43,068 nt of DNA from Microbispora rosea (GTDB lineage: Bacteria; Actinomycetota; Actinomycetes; Streptosporangiales; Streptosporangiaceae). Both the position numbers and the translations under genes were made by a program. A model generated the notes under the pieces. That model had not been told where the DNA came from, searched no databases, and saw only the letters and a list, made by a program, of their open reading frames with translations. Positions 6,581-13,636 of this stretch are shown in pieces. The first letter of the stretch is position 1, and each line of letters starts with the position of its first letter. The DNA is taken from assembly GCF_900156315.1 (NCBI RefSeq), contig NZ_FTNI01000046.1, positions 1 through 43,068 of the forward strand. Direction: 5' to 3'.

Positions 6581-7619
6581 CGGACAGAACGAGCCCGTCG
6601 TCCACATCCTGTGGATAAACGCCGGGCTGAGCTGCGACGGCGACTCGGTCGCGCTCACGGCCGCGACGCAGCCGAGCATCGAGGAGATCGTGCTCGGCGC
6701 GCTGCCCGGCCTGCCAAAGGTCGCGGTCCACTGGCCGCTGATCGACTTCGAGTGCGGCCCGATGCAGGGCGCCGACACCTTCATCGAGTGGTACTTCAAG
6801 GCCGATCGGGGTGAGCTCGACCCGTTCGTGCTGGTCATCGAGGGATCGATCCCGAACGAGTCGATCAAGCGCGAGGGCTACTGGTGCGGGTTCGGCAACA
6901 ACCCCGACACCGGCCAGCCGATGACGACCAGTGAGTGGCTCGACCGCCTCGCGCCCAAGGCGACCGCCGTGCTCGCCGCCGGCACCTGCGCGACGTACGG
7001 CGGCATCCACGCGATGGCGGGCAACCCGACCGGGGCGATGGGCGTGGCCGACTACCTGGGCTGGGACTGGCGGTCGAAGGCCGGGCTGCCCATCGTCAAC
7101 GTGCCCGGCTGCCCGATCCACCCCGACAACCTGTCGGAGACGATCCTCTATCTGCTCTACCAGCTCGCCGGGCAGGCGCCGATGATCCCGCTGGACCACG
7201 CGCTGCGCCCCACCTGGCTGTTCGGCCAGACCGTGCACGAGGGCTGCGACCGGGCGGGCTACTACGAGCAGGGCCAGTTCGCCACCGAGTACGGCTCGCC
7301 GAAGTGCCTGGTGAAGATCGGCTGCTGGGGGCCGGTCGTCAAGTGCAACGTGCCCAAGCGCGGCTGGATCAACGGCATCGGCGGCTGTCCCAACGTGGGC
7401 GGCATCTGCATCGCGTGCACGATGCCCGGCTTCCCCGACAAATTCATGCCGTTCATGGACGAGCCGCCCGGCGCCCGTGTCTCCTCCACCGCGAGCGCGG
7501 CGTACGGCACGGTGATCCGGGCGCTGCGCGGCATCACGTCCAAAACGCTCGACAAAGAGCCGAAGTGGCGCAAGAAGGGCCGCGAGCTGCTCACCGGTTA
7601 CAAGGCTCCCTGGAGTTAG
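6570..7619 (+). CDS. hhyS: [NiFe] hydrogenase small subunit, group 1h
   Basis: The 349-aa small subunit carries the iron-sulfur chain that takes electrons from the NiFe site. The proximal-cluster motif reads GLSCDGDSVALT (Cys22, Asp23, Asp25) where ordinary hydrogenases have CxGC; an Asp in place of one Cys is the known mark of the actinobacterial high-affinity type studied in Ralstonia. Other likely ligands lie in GTCATYGG, NVPGCPIHP, HEGCDRAG, SPKCLVKIGCWG, VVKCNVP and GGCPNVGGICIACTMPG. There is no Tat signal, so the enzyme matures and probably stays on the cytoplasmic side. ATG 6570 is chosen; GTG 6561 in the same frame is possible and overlaps the SIS gene more. It sits 2 bp before hhyL. 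Confidence 0.95.
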   Translation: MTADGQNEPVVHILWINAGLSCDGDSVALTAATQPSIEEIVLGALPGLPKVAVHWPLIDFECGPMQGADTFIEWYFKADRGELDPFVLVIEGSIPNESIKREGYWCGFGNNPDTGQPMTTSEWLDRLAPKATAVLAAGTCATYGGIHAMAGNPTGAMGVADYLGWDWRSKAGLPIVNVPGCPIHPDNLSETILYLLYQLAGQAPMIPLDHALRPTWLFGQTVHEGCDRAGYYEQGQFATEYGSPKCLVKIGCWGPVVKCNVPKRGWINGIGGCPNVGGICIACTMPGFPDKFMPFMDEPPGARVSSTASAAYGTVIRALRGITSKTLDKEPKWRKKGRELLTGYKAPWS

Positions 7620-7621
7620 CG

Positions 7622-9397
7622 ATGACCCTGGAACGCGAACTGGTCGAGATGGCCTGGGACCCGATCACCAGGATCGTCGGGAGTCTCGGCATCTACGCGA
7701 AGGTCGACTTCGCCAACCGCGAGGTCGCCGAGTGCTACAGCACCTCGTCGGTGTTCCGCGGCTACAGCATCTTCATGAAGGGCAAGGACCCGCGCGACGC
7801 CCACTTCATCACCAGCCGCATCTGCGGGATCTGCGGGGACAACCACGCGACCTGCTCGGTGTACGCCCAGAACATGGCGTACGGTGTGCGCCCGCCGCAC
7901 ATCGGCGAGTGGATGATCAATCTCGGCGAGGCGGCCGAGTACATGTTCGACCACAACATCTTCCAGGAGAACCTGGTCGGGGTCGACTACTGCGAGAAGA
8001 TGGTCCGCGAGACCAACCCGGGCGTGCTGGCGCAGGCCGAGCGCACCGAGGCCCCGCACGCGGCCGACCACGGTTATCGCACGATCGCGGACATCATGCG
8101 CTCGCTGAACCCGCTGGAGGGCGGGTTCTACCGCGAGGCGCTCGCGATGAGCCGCACCACCAGGGAGATGTTCTGCCTGATGGAGGGCAGGCACGTGCAC
8201 CCCTCCACGCTCTACCCCGGCGGGGTGGGGACGGCGGCGACCGTGCAGGTGTTCACCGACTACCTCACCCGGCTGATGCGGTATGTCGAGTTCATGAAGC
8301 GGGTCGTCCCGATGCACGACGACCTGTTCGACTTCGTCTACGACGCGATGCCCGGCTACGAGCAGGTGGGCCGGCGGCGGGTGATGCTCGGCTGCTGGGG
8401 CAGCTTCCAGGACCCCGAGCACTGCGACTTCGACTACCGGACCATGAACGACTGGGGCCGCAGGATGTTCGTCACCCCGGGCATCGTGGTGGACGGAAAG
8501 CTCGTCACCAACGACCTGGTGGACATCAACCTCGGCATCCGCATCCTGCTCGGCAGCTCCTACTACGACGACTGGGCCGACCAGGAGCCGTTCGTCACCG
8601 AGGACCCGCTGGGCAATCCGGTGGACATCCGTCATCCGTGGAACCAGCACACGATCCCGCATCCGCAGAAGCGGGACTTCGCCGGCAAGTACAGCTGGGT
8701 GATGTCGCCGCGCTGGTTCGACGGGCGGGACCTGCTCGCGCTCGACACCGGCGGCGGCCCGCTCGCCCGTCTGTGGGTCACCGCCCTGTCGGGCCTGGTG
8801 GACATCGGCTACGTCAGGTCCACCGGCCACAGCGTGGAGATCAACCTGCCGAGGACGGCGACCCGGCCGGAAAAGACGTTCGAGTGGCGCATCCCGCAGC
8901 GGAACGGCGAACTGCTGTCCAACGCCGTCGAGCGCAACCGGGCCAGGACGTACTTCCAGGCGTACGCCGCCGCGTGCGCGCTGCACTTCGTGGAGCAGGC
9001 GCTGGGCGAGGTCCGCCAGGGGCACACCCAGACCTGGTCGCCGTTCACCGTGCCCGACGAGGCGGTCTCCTGCGGCTTCACCGAGGCCGTGCGCGGCGTC
9101 CTGTCCCACCACATGGTGATCAGGGACGGAAAGATCGCCAACTATCACCCGTATCCGCCGACGCCGTGGAACGCCAGCGTGCGTGACTTCAACGGCACGC
9201 CGGGGCCGTACGAGGACGCGGTGCAGAACACGCCGATCTTCGAGGAGAACCCGCCGGAGAGCTTCAAGGGCATCGACATCATGCGCACGGTCCGCAGCTT
9301 CGACCCGTGCCTGCCCTGCGGTGTCCACATGTACCTCGGCCGGGGCAGGCAGCTGCGCGTGGTGCACAGCCCGCACGCGTTCACGGGGACGCCATGA
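7622..9397 (+). CDS. hhyL: [NiFe] hydrogenase large subunit, group 1h
   Basis: The 591-aa large subunit holds the NiFe(CN)2CO centre. The N-terminal nickel motif is RICGICGDNHATC (Cys68, Cys71) and the C-terminal one is DPCLPCGVH (residues 561-569, Cys563 and Cys566). The 22 residues after His569 are the propeptide expected to be cut off by the protease at 12417 once nickel is in place. The L1 form CGICGDNHATC and the pairing with the Asp-type small subunit mark group 1h, enzymes known for oxidising atmospheric H2 with oxygen tolerance during starvation or in spores. The length is typical. The stop overlaps the NifU-like gene (ATGA). No intact feature is missing. Confidence 0.96.
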   Translation: MTLERELVEMAWDPITRIVGSLGIYAKVDFANREVAECYSTSSVFRGYSIFMKGKDPRDAHFITSRICGICGDNHATCSVYAQNMAYGVRPPHIGEWMINLGEAAEYMFDHNIFQENLVGVDYCEKMVRETNPGVLAQAERTEAPHAADHGYRTIADIMRSLNPLEGGFYREALAMSRTTREMFCLMEGRHVHPSTLYPGGVGTAATVQVFTDYLTRLMRYVEFMKRVVPMHDDLFDFVYDAMPGYEQVGRRRVMLGCWGSFQDPEHCDFDYRTMNDWGRRMFVTPGIVVDGKLVTNDLVDINLGIRILLGSSYYDDWADQEPFVTEDPLGNPVDIRHPWNQHTIPHPQKRDFAGKYSWVMSPRWFDGRDLLALDTGGGPLARLWVTALSGLVDIGYVRSTGHSVEINLPRTATRPEKTFEWRIPQRNGELLSNAVERNRARTYFQAYAAACALHFVEQALGEVRQGHTQTWSPFTVPDEAVSCGFTEAVRGVLSHHMVIRDGKIANYHPYPPTPWNASVRDFNGTPGPYEDAVQNTPIFEENPPESFKGIDIMRTVRSFDPCLPCGVHMYLGRGRQLRVVHSPHAFTGTP

Positions 9398-9888
9398 CCC
9401 ACGACGTCGCCGCCACCGGTGAGCGGATCGAGCGGCTCATCGCGGAGCTGACCGGCGAAGGAGCCCGGGCCAGGGCCGAGGAGCTCGTGCGGGAGATCGT
9501 CGGCCTGTACGGCGCGGGCCTCGAACGGGTCATGGCGATCGTCACCGAGGCAGAGGTGGCCGGCGCGCTGCGCGGTCTGGTGGAGGACCCGCTGGTCTCC
9601 GGCCTGCTCGTGCTGCACGACCTGCACCCGCTCACCACCGCGGAGCGGGTGCGGGCCGCGCTCGACGGCCACCCTCATGGTCACGGGGCCGAGCTGCTGA
9701 GCGTGGAGGGCGGGGTCGTACGGCTGCGCCTGGAAGGGGCCTGCGGCTGCCCCTCGTCACGGAAAACCGTCACCGAGTCGATCGAGCGGGCCATCGCCCG
9801 GGTGGCCCCCGAGGTGACGCGGGTCGACGTCGAGAGCGCCGTCAGGGATGCCACGCCGCTGCTGCAGATCGGCAGGCGCCCGTCATGA
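9394..9888 (+). CDS. NifU-like C-terminal domain protein with CxC motif
   Basis: The 164-aa protein has a helical N-terminus (residues 1-65) and a NifU-C-like domain (about 66-150) with the pattern VVRLRLEGACGCPSSRKTVTESIERAI. In ordinary NifU/Nfu proteins this loop contains CxxC that holds a 4Fe-4S cluster between two subunits; here only one residue separates Cys117 and Cys119. The segment DGHPHGHGAEL (residues 91-101) adds a His cluster. By position, between hhyL and further accessory genes, it probably delivers iron-sulfur clusters to the hydrogenase or its redox partner. It overlaps hhyL by 4 bp and the DUF5947 gene by 4 bp. Cluster binding with the altered loop is unproven. Confidence 0.8.
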   Translation: MTHDVAATGERIERLIAELTGEGARARAEELVREIVGLYGAGLERVMAIVTEAEVAGALRGLVEDPLVSGLLVLHDLHPLTTAERVRAALDGHPHGHGAELLSVEGGVVRLRLEGACGCPSSRKTVTESIERAIARVAPEVTRVDVESAVRDATPLLQIGRRPS

Positions 9889-10505
9889 GCACCGGCCTGC
9901 GCCGCTTCCGCGACCCGGCCCGGGCCGAGCCGGCCGAGCCGGCCCAGCGGTGCGAGCTGTGCGCCGAACTCCTGGACGGGGAGCACGGGCATGTCGTCGA
10001 CCTGGAGACCCGCGCGTTGATGTGCGCCTGCCGAGGCTGTCGTCTGCTGTTCGTGCGGCCGGGCCAGGGGCGCTATCGCGCCGTGCCCGACCGCTTCCGC
10101 TACGCGCCGTCCTTCCGGATCTCCCCCGCCGACTGGGACGACCTGGGCATCCCCGTGCGTACTGCGTTCTTCTTCCGCAACTCCTCGCTCGGCCGCACCG
10201 TGGCCTTCTACCCCAGCCCGGCCGGGGCGACCGAGTCGCTGCTCCCGCTCGCCACCTGGGAGCGGGTGATCGCGGCCAACCCGGCGCTGGCGGACACCGA
10301 GCCCGACGTCGAGGCCCTGCTGATGGACCGGGCTCCCGACGGGTCGTTCTCCTGCCATCTCGTGCCGATCGACGCCTGCTACCGGCTCGTCGGTCTCGTG
10401 CGGCTGCACTGGAAGGGCTTCGGCGGCGGGAGGGAGGCGTGGGAGGCCATCGACGGCTTCTTCGCCGCCCTGCGCCGGCGGGCCCGCGTTCTGAAGGAGG
10501 TTTGA
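9885..10505 (+). CDS. DUF5947 family hydrogenase-associated protein
   Basis: This 206-aa cytoplasmic protein starts with a metal-site-like region: CELC (Cys23, Cys26) and CACRGC (Cys47, Cys49, Cys52), resembling a zinc ribbon or rubredoxin-like centre. The remainder (FRYAPSFRISPADWDDLGIPVRTAFFF and LLPLATWERVIAANPAL) matches what I recall of DUF5947, a family seen in actinobacterial hydrogenase operons with no known activity. ATG 9885 overlaps the NifU-like stop. The downstream DUF6084 gene starts 2 bp after the stop, with its ribosome-binding site inside the last codons of this gene. A role in assembly or as an electron-transfer partner of the hydrogenase is inference from position and the Cys pattern. 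Confidence 0.8.
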   Translation: MSTGLRRFRDPARAEPAEPAQRCELCAELLDGEHGHVVDLETRALMCACRGCRLLFVRPGQGRYRAVPDRFRYAPSFRISPADWDDLGIPVRTAFFFRNSSLGRTVAFYPSPAGATESLLPLATWERVIAANPALADTEPDVEALLMDRAPDGSFSCHLVPIDACYRLVGLVRLHWKGFGGGREAWEAIDGFFAALRRRARVLKEV

Positions 10506-10507
10506 CC

Positions 10508-11143
10508 TTGGACGATGGTCTCCGCTTCGACTGCCTGGACGCCCGGCCCGAGCCGTACGCGGCCTCGCCCACGCTCGTCTTCCGCCTGCGCGTCGTCGAC
10601 CCCTCCCCCGAGGGCGTCCACGCCATCGCGCTGCGCTGCCAGATCAGGATCGAGCCGCGTCGCAGGCCGTACGGGCCGCAGGAGGCGGCGCTGCTGGCGG
10701 ACCTGTTCGGCGCGCCGGCCCGATGGGGTGACACGCTCCAGCCGGTGCAGTTCGCCATGGCGCAGACGATGGTGCCCGCCTTCACCGCGAGCACGGAGAT
10801 CGACCTGCCCGTGCCGTGCGGCTACGACCTGGAGGTGGCCGCGGGCCGATATTTCGCCTCACTGGACGACGGCGAGATCCCGCTGCTCCTGCTGTTCAGC
10901 GGGACCGTGCTGGCCCGCTCCGGCGGCGGGGTGAGCATGCGGCAGATCCCCTGGCACTGCGAGACCCGCCACCGTCTGCCGGTCGCGGTGTGGCGCGAGA
11001 CGATCGACACCGCCTTCCCCGGCTCCGGGTGGCTTCGGCTGCGCCGCGACACCGTGCGCGAGGTCCTCCGCTTCAAGTCCGAACGGGTCCTCGCGACCGT
11101 CGACGATGCCATCGAGCTGCTCATGAAGGAGGCCGGCCGGTGA
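10508..11143 (+). CDS. DUF6084 family hydrogenase-associated protein
   Basis: The 211-aa protein starts at a TTG (10508) with a perfect AAGGAGG 7 bp upstream; no ATG or GTG in frame is better placed. It reads as a mainly beta protein (FDCLDARPEPYAASPTLVFRLRVV, IHAIALRCQIRIE-like strands) followed by a helical C-terminus. Conserved-looking points are the WGDTLQPVQFAMAQTMVPAF stretch and IPWHCETRHRLPVAVWRETI. I assign it to DUF6084, a family of unknown function recurrent beside group 1h hydrogenases. There is no signal peptide or membrane segment. The stop overlaps the next gene by GTGA, again suggesting coupled translation. Confidence 0.75.
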   Translation: MDDGLRFDCLDARPEPYAASPTLVFRLRVVDPSPEGVHAIALRCQIRIEPRRRPYGPQEAALLADLFGAPARWGDTLQPVQFAMAQTMVPAFTASTEIDLPVPCGYDLEVAAGRYFASLDDGEIPLLLLFSGTVLARSGGGVSMRQIPWHCETRHRLPVAVWRETIDTAFPGSGWLRLRRDTVREVLRFKSERVLATVDDAIELLMKEAGR

Positions 11144-12420
11144 CCGCGCCGATGGAGGCCGCCCGCCGAGTCGCGGACGCCGTGCTGTACGAGGGCTACC
11201 TGCTCTACCCCTATCGCGCCTCGGCCGCCAAGAACCGCATGCGCTGGCAGTTCGGCGTGCTCGTGCCGCCGAACTACCCCGGCGAGCCGTCGGGCAGCGT
11301 GACCGAGTGCCTGCTGGAGGCTCCCGGGGAGGACGCCACGCTCGACCTGCGCCTGCGGTTCCTGCACGTCAGGGGCAGGACGGTCGAGCGGGAGGAGGAC
11401 GACGGCTACTGGCCCGTGCCGAAGCTGACCGTCGGCGGCCGCGATTACCTCAGCTTCGACGAGGCCACCGAGCGGGAGGCCCGCGCCACGCTGTCCCTGG
11501 CACACGTGACGGCCGGGCGGCGCACGATCGAGGTCCGGGTGCCGGGCGACCGCGTCTTCGAGAACATCGCCGGCCCCGGCGGCGAGCGGACCGGCCGGAT
11601 CGTCTGCGAGCACCAACCGCTCGACGCGGAGCTGCGGATCTCCGCGGAACGGCTGCCCGGGCCGTACGGGCTGGTCCGGTTGCGGATCGAGGTGGAGAAC
11701 ACGGCCCACTGGGAGCGGGCGGACGCGCCGCGCGAGGAGGCCCTGCGCCGCTCGCTGGTCGCCGCCCACCTGCTGATCGGGGTGAGCGGTGCGGCCTTCG
11801 TCTCGCTGCTCGACCCGCCGATGTGGGCCGAGGCGGCGGCGCGGCAGTGCCGCAACGAGAACACCTGGCCGGTGCTGGTGGGCGAGGCCGGCCGCCGCGA
11901 CGTCGTGCTGTCCTCACCGATCATCCTGTACGACCACCCGGCCATCGCTCCGGAAAGCCCCGGCGACCTGTTCGACTCGACCGAGATCGACGAACTGCTC
12001 ACGCTGCGCACGCTGACCCTGACCGAGGAGGAGAAGCGGGAGGCCCGGATCACCGACCCGCGCGCCGCCGAGATCCTCGAACGGGCCGCCGACCTGCCGC
12101 CGGAACTGCTCGAACGCCTCCACGGCGCCATCCGTCATCTGGAGGTCCCCGCCAGGACGACGTCGGAGGACGACACCGTGACCGTGGCCGGGGTGCGGAT
12201 CGCCAAGGGCAGCCGAGTGCGGCTGCGGCCGGGCCACCGTCGTGCCGACGCGCACGACATGTTCCTGGCCGGGCGGATCGCTCTGGTCGAGGCGGTGTTC
12301 CTCGACGTGGACGGGGTGCGCCACCTGGCCGTCACGCTGGAGGACGACCCCGGCTCCGACCTGCAGCGCGAGCAGGGAAGGTTCCTCTACTTCGCGCCGG
12401 ACGAGGTGGAACCCGCATGA
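11140..12420 (+). CDS. Unknown 426-aa hydrogenase-operon protein
   Basis: GTG 11140 has AAGGAGG 7 bp upstream and overlaps the previous stop by 4 bp. The protein begins TAPMEAARRVADAVLYEGYLLYPYRASAAKNRMRWQFGVLVP, a pattern I associate with an unnamed family found next to actinobacterial hydrogenases. The middle (residues 55-260) looks beta rich; residues 300-345 are charged helix (TLTLTEEEKREARITDPRAA); and the last 80 residues (VTVAGVRIAKGSRVRLRPGH...DMFLAGRIALVEAVF) resemble a small beta-barrel, perhaps SH3-like. There are few cysteines, so a metal cluster is unlikely. I cannot name a function; its fixed place before the protease gene suggests assembly, quality control or a structural role. 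Confidence 0.75.
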   Translation: MTAPMEAARRVADAVLYEGYLLYPYRASAAKNRMRWQFGVLVPPNYPGEPSGSVTECLLEAPGEDATLDLRLRFLHVRGRTVEREEDDGYWPVPKLTVGGRDYLSFDEATEREARATLSLAHVTAGRRTIEVRVPGDRVFENIAGPGGERTGRIVCEHQPLDAELRISAERLPGPYGLVRLRIEVENTAHWERADAPREEALRRSLVAAHLLIGVSGAAFVSLLDPPMWAEAAARQCRNENTWPVLVGEAGRRDVVLSSPIILYDHPAIAPESPGDLFDSTEIDELLTLRTLTLTEEEKREARITDPRAAEILERAADLPPELLERLHGAIRHLEVPARTTSEDDTVTVAGVRIAKGSRVRLRPGHRRADAHDMFLAGRIALVEAVFLDVDGVRHLAVTLEDDPGSDLQREQGRFLYFAPDEVEPA

Positions 12421-12896
12421 GAACCGGCATGAGAACCCTGGTGGCCGGCGTGGGCAACGTCTTCCTCGGCGACGACGGATTCGGCGTGGCGGTGGCGCGC
12501 CGCCTCGCCGCCACCGGGGTGCCCGACGGGGTGGAGGTCGGCGACTTCGGCATCCGCGGCATCCATCTCGCCTACGAGCTGACCTCGGGATACGACCTCA
12601 CGATCCTCGTCGACGCGATCCCGGCGGGACGGGCTCCCGGCACGCTCAGCGTCCTGGAGCCCGCTTCGCCGGAAGCGGCGCCGGCCTTCGTGGACGCGCA
12701 CGCGATGACTCCCGAGGCGGTGCTCACCCTGGCCTCCGGCCTCGATCGCCCGCGGGGCGACCGGGTCCTGCTGGTCGGCTGCGAACCGGCCGACGTGACG
12801 CCGGGGATGGACCTGAGCCCGCCGGTCGCGGCGGCCGTTCCCGAGGCCGCCGGCCTCGTGCTCGAACTGATCGCAGAGGAGGGACGGCGATGCTGA
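12417..12896 (+). CDS. Hydrogenase maturation protease (HyaD/HybD type)
   Basis: The 159-aa endopeptidase should remove the C-terminal 22 residues of HhyL after nickel insertion. It has the N-terminal motif GVGNVFLGDDGFGVAVARRL, with the acidic nickel-sensing residue at Asp19/Asp20, the strand ILVDAIP with the second ligand Asp, and VDAHAMTP with the His. The final VGCEPADVTPGMDLSPPV is also typical (GVQP-like strand). ATG 12417 overlaps the previous stop (ATGA); ATG 12429 is an alternative that drops four residues. The stop overlaps the 34-aa gene by 7 bp. It is normal in length and seems intact. Confidence 0.93.
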   Translation: MRTGMRTLVAGVGNVFLGDDGFGVAVARRLAATGVPDGVEVGDFGIRGIHLAYELTSGYDLTILVDAIPAGRAPGTLSVLEPASPEAAPAFVDAHAMTPEAVLTLASGLDRPRGDRVLLVGCEPADVTPGMDLSPPVAAAVPEAAGLVLELIAEEGRRC

Positions 12897-12994
12897 AACG
12901 CGTGGTCTTCGTGCTGCTGGCGGCCGGGGTGGCCGCGCTGGTCCTCCAGTCGCTGCCCGATATCCGGCGCTATCTGCGGATCAGAAGGATGTGA
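12890..12994 (+). CDS. 34-aa single-pass membrane mini-protein (DUF6893-like)
   Basis: The ORF encodes MLKRVVFVLLAAGVAALVLQ followed by SLPDIRRYLRIRRM: a basic start, one hydrophobic helix of about 17 residues, then a strongly basic tail of six Arg. It overlaps the protease by 7 bp, has GAGGAGGG just upstream, and its stop overlaps a GTG upstream of hypA. It matches the size and pattern I recall for DUF6893 small proteins in hydrogenase operons. The positive-inside rule would put the basic tail in the cytoplasm. It could anchor the cytoplasmic hydrogenase to the membrane or to a quinone-reducing partner; that is inference. Confidence 0.75.
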   Translation: MLKRVVFVLLAAGVAALVLQSLPDIRRYLRIRRM

Positions 12995-12999
12995 CCCCG

Positions 13000-13407
13000 A
13001 TGCACGAGTTCGGGATCGCCGAAGCCGTGGTCGACGCCGTGGAGCGCCGGGCCGGCGGCAGGCGGGTGCGCCGGGCCCGGGTGCGGGCGGGCGCGCTGCT
13101 GCGCATCGCCCCACAGGCCCTCGACCAGGCCTTCTGCCTGGCCTCCGCCGGCACGGTCGCCGAGGGCGCGACGCTCGACCTGGTCATCGAGCCCGTACGG
13201 CTCATCTGCCGGGGCTGCGGGCACTCCGCCCTGTGCGCCGACCCGCTCACGATCTGCGGCCTGTGCGGCGGGATCGACGTCGACAGCGAAGGCGGAGACA
13301 GCCTCGTCCTCGAATCCATCCAGCTCTACCCCGACACCACCGCGGAGGTGTCCTATGTGCCTGGGCATTCCGGGCGAGATCGTGGAGATCCCGCCCGGCC
13401 AGACTGA
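13000..13407 (+). CDS. hypA: Hydrogenase nickel metallochaperone HypA
   Basis: HypA brings nickel to the large subunit. ATG 13000 is chosen because it yields the invariant N-terminus Met-His-Glu, whose His2 binds nickel; GTG 12991 would bury it. The zinc site is formed by CRGCGH and CGLCGG in the C-terminal half (residues about 70-92). The domain ends normally near ESIQLYPDTT, but the frame continues for about 25 residues and overlaps hypC by 53 bp. Total length is 135 aa against about 113-120 for typical HypA. It follows the mini-protein by 5 bp. HypB, its usual GTPase partner, is not in the window. Confidence 0.93.
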   Translation: MHEFGIAEAVVDAVERRAGGRRVRRARVRAGALLRIAPQALDQAFCLASAGTVAEGATLDLVIEPVRLICRGCGHSALCADPLTICGLCGGIDVDSEGGDSLVLESIQLYPDTTAEVSYVPGHSGRDRGDPARPD

Positions 13408-13630
13408 CCTCGCCAGGGTCGACGTGAGCGGGGTCCGGCGGGCCGTCAACATCGGCCTGCTGGACGGCCAGCCCCTGCGGCCCGGCGACTGGGTCCTGAT
13501 CCACGTCGGTTTCGCGCTGTCGAAGATCGACGAGGCCGAGGCCAGGGCCGCGCTGGAGTTCCTGGAAGGCATCGGCCAGGCGTACGAGGACGAGCTGGCG
13601 GCGCTGCGCGACTCGTCCATAGAGAGGTGA
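13355..13630 (+). CDS. hypC: Hydrogenase assembly chaperone HypC
   Basis: The 91-aa protein starts with the canonical MCLGIPGEIVEI, giving Cys2 which, with HypD, holds the Fe(CN)2CO precursor. The rest is a beta-barrel (ARVDVSGVRRAVNIGLLDG, GDWVLIHVGFALSKID) and a short helix at the end. The ATG lies 53 bp inside hypA in another frame, so the start is not moved by choice: Cys2 dictates it. It is followed by hypD after 6 bp. A second, divergent HypC-like protein sits at the head of the operon, so the two probably serve different steps. Confidence 0.95.
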   Translation: MCLGIPGEIVEIPPGQTDLARVDVSGVRRAVNIGLLDGQPLRPGDWVLIHVGFALSKIDEAEARAALEFLEGIGQAYEDELAALRDSSIER

Positions 13631-13636
13631 GCGGCG

